Assembly (NCBI RefSeq): GCF_018137985.1
Contig: NZ_CP073084.1
Location: 930,001-994,000 of the forward strand
Reading direction: 5' to 3'
Length of the DNA stretch: 64,000 nt
Source of the DNA: Streptococcus oriscaviae
GTDB taxonomy: Bacteria; Bacillota; Bacilli; Lactobacillales; Streptococcaceae
A model generated the notes under the pieces. The model searched no databases. It was not told the origin of the DNA and was given only the letters and a program-made list of their open reading frames with translations. Of this stretch, positions 61,188 to 64,000 are shown one piece after another. Position numbers and translations under genes: made by a program. Position 1 is the first letter of the stretch. Each line of letters begins with the position of its first letter.

Positions 61188-62648
61188 TTATAAGAAGGCA
61201 AGAATCACAAAGTTGATGATAAAGAGGGCTGTTGCTCCCCAGAGAATCGGGTGAATTTCTTTTGCCTTGCCTGTTGAAACTTTCACCAAGCAATAGAAGA
61301 TGAAGGCTGCCGCAATACCGTATGAGATAGAGAAGCAAAGTGACATGAAGAAGGCTGCAAAGAAGGCTGGAAGCGCATCTTCAAACTGGCTCCAATCCAC
61401 ATCCAAGAAGCTGGAAACCATCATCACACCGACAATAATCAAGGCAGGTGCTGTCGCTGCTGCAGGCACAATACCGATAAATGGCAAGATAAGGATAGAC
61501 AAGAGGAAGAGAACAGCCGTTGACACAGCGGTCAAACCAGTCCGTCCGCCTGCAGAAATACCCGCTGCTGACTCAACATAAGTAGTCGTATTGGATGTAC
61601 CAAAGAGAGCCCCGATTGAAGTACCAATCGCATCTGCAAAGAGGGCGCGATCCATTTTGGAGTTGAATCCTTTCCCGTTTTCAAGAGCCTGCTCATCTTC
61701 AGCAGAGAAGATACCAGTCTTGCGTCCTGTTCCGATAAAGGTACCAATGGTATCAAAGGTATCTGACAAACTGAAGGCAAAGATGGTCATCAATACCAAA
61801 GGCAAACGGCTAGAATCACTAAAGAGAGAGGACAAGCCGCCAAAAGCTGCTAAGAAGGTGGTTGACAACTCACCGAAAGCTGTACCGATGTTGTTGTTTG
61901 CCAAGTCAATAGATGAAAGATCAACCACACCAGCTGGAATACCTGCAAGGGTCGTTGCAATAATCCCAATCAAAATCGCTCCGCGCACATTTTTAATCAC
62001 CAAGACCGCAGTTAAAATCAAACCAAAAACAGTCAAAAGGACGCTTGGCTCAGTAAAGGTTGAAATAGACGGAACTACGCCACCACCGGCAAAGACTGAG
62101 AACACACCATTTGCGAAGGTGTCTGCCGTAGCATCAGCAGGAGCTACACCATTGACAGTAATAATATCTGAACCAGAGGTCAAAAATGTAATCAAGTTGG
62201 AATTCTTAAAACCAAGGTAGGCCACGAAAACCCCAATACCACCGCCAATCGCATGTTGAAGGCTGACTGGAATAGCCTTGATAATGCTCTTACGCACTTT
62301 GGTTACGGTGATAAAGATATTAAAGAGACCACAGAGGAAGACCATAGCCAAGGCCTCTTGCCAAGAGAAACCAAGACCGACAACTACTGTGTAGGTGAAA
62401 AAGGCATTAAGCCCCATTCCCGGTGCCAGAGCATAGGGAACATTGGCAAACAACCCCATGATAAGGGTAGAAACTGCACTGGCAATGATTGTTGCTAAGA
62501 AAACAGCCTGTGAGGGCATACCTGCAACACTGAGGATGCTTGGGTTTACAAATAAAATATAGCTCATAGCAAAGAAAGTCGTAAGACCTGCCATAATTTC
62601 AGTAGAAACAGTCGTTCCATGTTCCTTTAGACCAAAAAATTTGTCCAT
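61188..62648 (-). CDS. NCS2-family purine (guanine/hypoxanthine) permease
   Basis: Membrane transporter of 486 residues with 12 or more helices in the AzgA/PbuG branch: opening FGLKEHGTTVSTEIMAGLTTFFAMSYILFVNP (about 5-36), the half-helix motif GMGLNAFFTYTVV (about 78-90), and FSLSDTFDTIGTFIGTGRKTG (near 295). These proteins take up guanine and hypoxanthine by proton symport. The promoter carries PurBox-like sequences, consistent with purine control. Confidence 0.92.
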   Translation of the reverse strand: MDKFFGLKEHGTTVSTEIMAGLTTFFAMSYILFVNPSILSVAGMPSQAVFLATIIASAVSTLIMGLFANVPYALAPGMGLNAFFTYTVVVGLGFSWQEALAMVFLCGLFNIFITVTKVRKSIIKAIPVSLQHAIGGGIGVFVAYLGFKNSNLITFLTSGSDIITVNGVAPADATADTFANGVFSVFAGGGVVPSISTFTEPSVLLTVFGLILTAVLVIKNVRGAILIGIIATTLAGIPAGVVDLSSIDLANNNIGTAFGELSTTFLAAFGGLSSLFSDSSRLPLVLMTIFAFSLSDTFDTIGTFIGTGRKTGIFSAEDEQALENGKGFNSKMDRALFADAIGTSIGALFGTSNTTTYVESAAGISAGGRTGLTAVSTAVLFLLSILILPFIGIVPAAATAPALIIVGVMMVSSFLDVDWSQFEDALPAFFAAFFMSLCFSISYGIAAAFIFYCLVKVSTGKAKEIHPILWGATALFIINFVILAFL

Positions 62649-62686
62649 TTTTTCAAAAATCTCCTTTTTTTACGAACGATAGACCC

Positions 62687-62715
62687 ATTATACACCAAAC
62701 ATGTTCCGGTTTCAA
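62687..62715 (-). promoter_or_regulatory. Purine permease promoter
   Basis: Minus-strand TTGAAA (62710-62715) and perfect TATAAT (62687-62692) with a 17-bp spacer. The spacer contains CGGAACAT, one of three PurBox-like elements here. Confidence 0.8.
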
Positions 62716-62793
62716 GGAGAATGTTCCGAAAATGCTTTGATTTTTTAAATTATCCTTATTTGCAAAGTATATAGGCAGTAAAAACCGAACATT
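62701..62793. promoter_or_regulatory. PurBox-like repeats upstream of the purine permease
   Basis: AAAACCGAACATT (62781-62793, plus strand) matches the PurR box AWWWCCGAACWWT at every position. Two copies of ATGTTCCG (62701-62708 and 62721-62728), exactly 20 bp apart, read CGGAACAT on the minus strand, one mismatch from the core CCGAAC-AT. PurR regulation is likely but inferred. Confidence 0.65.
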
Positions 62794-62839
62794 CCTCTCT
62801 TCTTTCTTCTTTTCGCCAAAAAATCTTACATGTTTTATT

Positions 62840-62867
62840 TTGCGTCTTTCTTTATTTCTGCTATACT
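62840..62867 (+). promoter_or_regulatory. Promoter of the Cof-type phosphatase gene
   Basis: Plus-strand TTGCGT (62840-62845) and TATACT (62862-62867), spacer 16 bp, with TGC before the -10. Confidence 0.55.
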
Positions 62868-62901
62868 AGGTAGTACATTTGCTCGAAACGGAGAAACTTA
62901 C

Positions 62902-63714
62902 ATGGATAAGAAAATCATCGCCCTTGACTTAGACGGCACCCTCTTAAATCAAGAGAGCCAACTCACAGACTATACTATTCAGACAATCAAAAAAGTCCGT
63001 CAAGCAGGCCACACGGTTCTCATTGCAACTGGACGTCCCTATCGCATGGCGGTAAAATACTACCAGCAACTTGAACTGGATACCCCCATGATCAATTTCA
63101 ACGGTTCATTGACCCACATTCCAAACCAAAGGTGGGAATGGGAACAAAATATTCTCATTGACAAACGCTATCTCTTGGATTTCCTCAAGGAGGAAGAACG
63201 ATTTGAAGCAGACTTTATAGCAGGTGAGTACAAAAACAAGTTTTTCATCACTCAAAACAACCTTGACAAGGTAGACCCTGCCCTGATGGGTGTTGACCAG
63301 ATTACGCCTGACACACTGATTCAGCCTGAACGCATCACCAGCGATCCCCATTCTATCCTTATGCAGACCAGAGCCAAGGACAAATATGCCTTGGCCAAGG
63401 AAATGAAGGATTATTTCAAAGATGAGATTGAGATCAACACATGGGGAGGGCCTTTGAATATCCTTGAAACCTGTGCCAAGGGTGTGACCAAGGCTTCCGC
63501 CCTGACCTACCTCCTGGACCTCTATCAAGCTAGCAGCAAAGATTTGATTGCCTTTGGAGATGAACACAACGACACACAAATGCTGGAGCTGGCTGGTATT
63601 GGCTATGGCATGAAAAATTGTAGCCAAACCCTGCTTCCCTATGCAGACCGATTGACCGAATACTGCAACCACGAGGATGGAGTGGCGCGTGAATTGGAAA
63701 AACTCTTCCTATAA
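62902..63714 (+). CDS. HAD-superfamily (Cof-type) phosphatase
   Basis: Hydrolase of 270 residues from the ATG at 62902, which has a GGAG site 9 bases upstream; the frame extends to 62830 but that region holds the promoter. Motif I IALDLDGTLLNQES (about 5-18), motif II IATGRPYRM (about 42), and motif IV IAFGDEHNDTQML (about 215-227) are present, with the large C2 cap between II and III. A paralogue lies at 9266-10108. The substrate is probably a phosphorylated sugar or cofactor; unknown. It ends in a strong terminator. Confidence 0.92.
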   Translation: MDKKIIALDLDGTLLNQESQLTDYTIQTIKKVRQAGHTVLIATGRPYRMAVKYYQQLELDTPMINFNGSLTHIPNQRWEWEQNILIDKRYLLDFLKEEERFEADFIAGEYKNKFFITQNNLDKVDPALMGVDQITPDTLIQPERITSDPHSILMQTRAKDKYALAKEMKDYFKDEIEINTWGGPLNILETCAKGVTKASALTYLLDLYQASSKDLIAFGDEHNDTQMLELAGIGYGMKNCSQTLLPYADRLTEYCNHEDGVARELEKLFL

Positions 63715-63720
63715 ATAGAC

Positions 63721-63759
63721 AAAAAGCGAAATGGCAACAATGAACCCGTTTCGCTTTTC
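63721..63759. terminator. Bidirectional terminator
   Basis: AAAAAGCGAAATGG pairs with CCGTTTCGCTTTT, flanked by A and T runs, between the phosphatase gene and the convergent gene at the window end. Confidence 0.88.
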
Positions 63760-63764
63760 ATATT

Positions 63765-64000
63765 TTATTGACTCGTCTGATTCATAGCGCCAGTTTCAAG
63801 CTTAGCTGTGGCCGTTATGGACTGACCGTTCACTTCTATGGTGTAGCTTTCCCCTTCCTTTATGGCTGATGAGCTAACCAGTACACTGTCAAAGGACTGG
63901 GTAGCCGTGTAGCTAGCGAGGGTTTGACCAGAAGCATCTTTCACAGTAATGGTTGCACCAGCTTCTCCGCTGATAGCAGTAGCTAGAATAGAAGCCTGAG
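63765..64000 (-). CDS. C-terminal end of a carbohydrate-binding domain protein (5' part outside window)
   Basis: The minus strand is open from the window edge to a TAA at 63765. The 77 visible residues (QASILATAISGEAGATITV... FDSVLVSSSAIKEGESYTIEVNG... NQTSQ) resemble the beta-rich C-terminal domain found after the beta-helix in Cthe_2159-like carbohydrate-binding proteins, the same family as the lipoprotein at 17055. Family assignment from this fragment is tentative. Confidence 0.6.
   Translation of the reverse strand, partial: QASILATAISGEAGATITVKDASGQTLASYTATQSFDSVLVSSSAIKEGESYTIEVNGQSITATAKLETGAMNQTSQ

Overview
The window looks like a chromosomal stretch of a low-GC streptococcus, most likely Streptococcus suis or a close relative. 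The reasons are the canonical rimP-nusA-ylxR-ylxQ-infB-rbfA operon, a ccrZ-trmB pair, streptococcal PTS and PDH gene clusters, a streptococcal ECF (Trep_Strep type) transporter and a type VIIb secretion locus. The species is an inference from gene content. No rRNA, tRNA, CRISPR array, integrase or transposase was seen.

Layout. (1) 1-10.1 kb: beta-glucoside/cellobiose utilisation. A beta-glucoside PTS permease (cut by the window edge) and its antiterminator LicT each have a RAT/terminator leader and a cre-overlapped promoter. A second, lactose/cellobiose-type PTS (EIIB, PRD regulator, EIIA, a small membrane protein, EIIC) follows, then a GH1 6-phospho-beta-glucosidase, a SemiSWEET protein and a HAD phosphatase. 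(2) 10.2-16.2 kb: pyruvate dehydrogenase operon pdhA-pdhB-E2-E3 on the minus strand. Its intergenic gaps are rich in stem-loops, including six consecutive palindromes between pdhA and pdhB. (3) 16.3-18.2 kb: a TRIC/UPF0126 membrane protein and a Cthe_2159-like carbohydrate-binding lipoprotein.

(4) 18.5-42.9 kb: a type VIIb secretion island. The core esaA-essA-esaB-essB-essC runs on the minus strand (38.4-28.6 kb). A separately promoted operon (two helical LXG-associated proteins, a DUF4176 protein, LXG toxin 1) follows, then DUF443 immunity genes, a headless second toxin, three tandem two-gene membrane immunity cassettes, further DUF4176 genes, toxin scraps and finally esxA at the far end. 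On the other side of the core a second LXG toxin is read divergently, followed by immunity genes, an orphan toxin tail and a broken LXG middle piece. The two LXG genes share a 796-bp, indel-free, nearly identical head in inverted orientation around the whole secretion core. Recombination there would flip the core and exchange which toxin lies behind the chaperone genes. The island sits inside the 3' end of an ECF-transporter ATPase gene: about 124 bp of that gene is repeated on the far side (18.37-18.49 kb) with the original stop codon and terminator, so the insertion boundaries can be read directly.

(5) 42.8-48.9 kb: ECF transporter (fused double ATPase, T subunit, S subunit) with two ABC exporter-type half-transporters in one operon. 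(6) 49.1-54.8 kb: translation/transcription operon rimP to rbfA, with a BOX-like repeat between infB and rbfA. (7) 54.9-58.2 kb: trmB, ccrZ, ecsB, ecsA; then hit and a small coiled-coil gene on the plus strand. (8) 59.0-64.0 kb: LCP-family ligase, GNAT acetyltransferase, tsaE, a purine permease with PurBox-like sites, a Cof-type HAD phosphatase, and the 3' end of another carbohydrate-binding protein.

The most interesting part is the island. It combines an intact secretion machine, one chaperone set serving two toxins with identical heads, arrays of orphan immunity and toxin pieces, and an inverted repeat placed so that inversion could act as a toxin switch.
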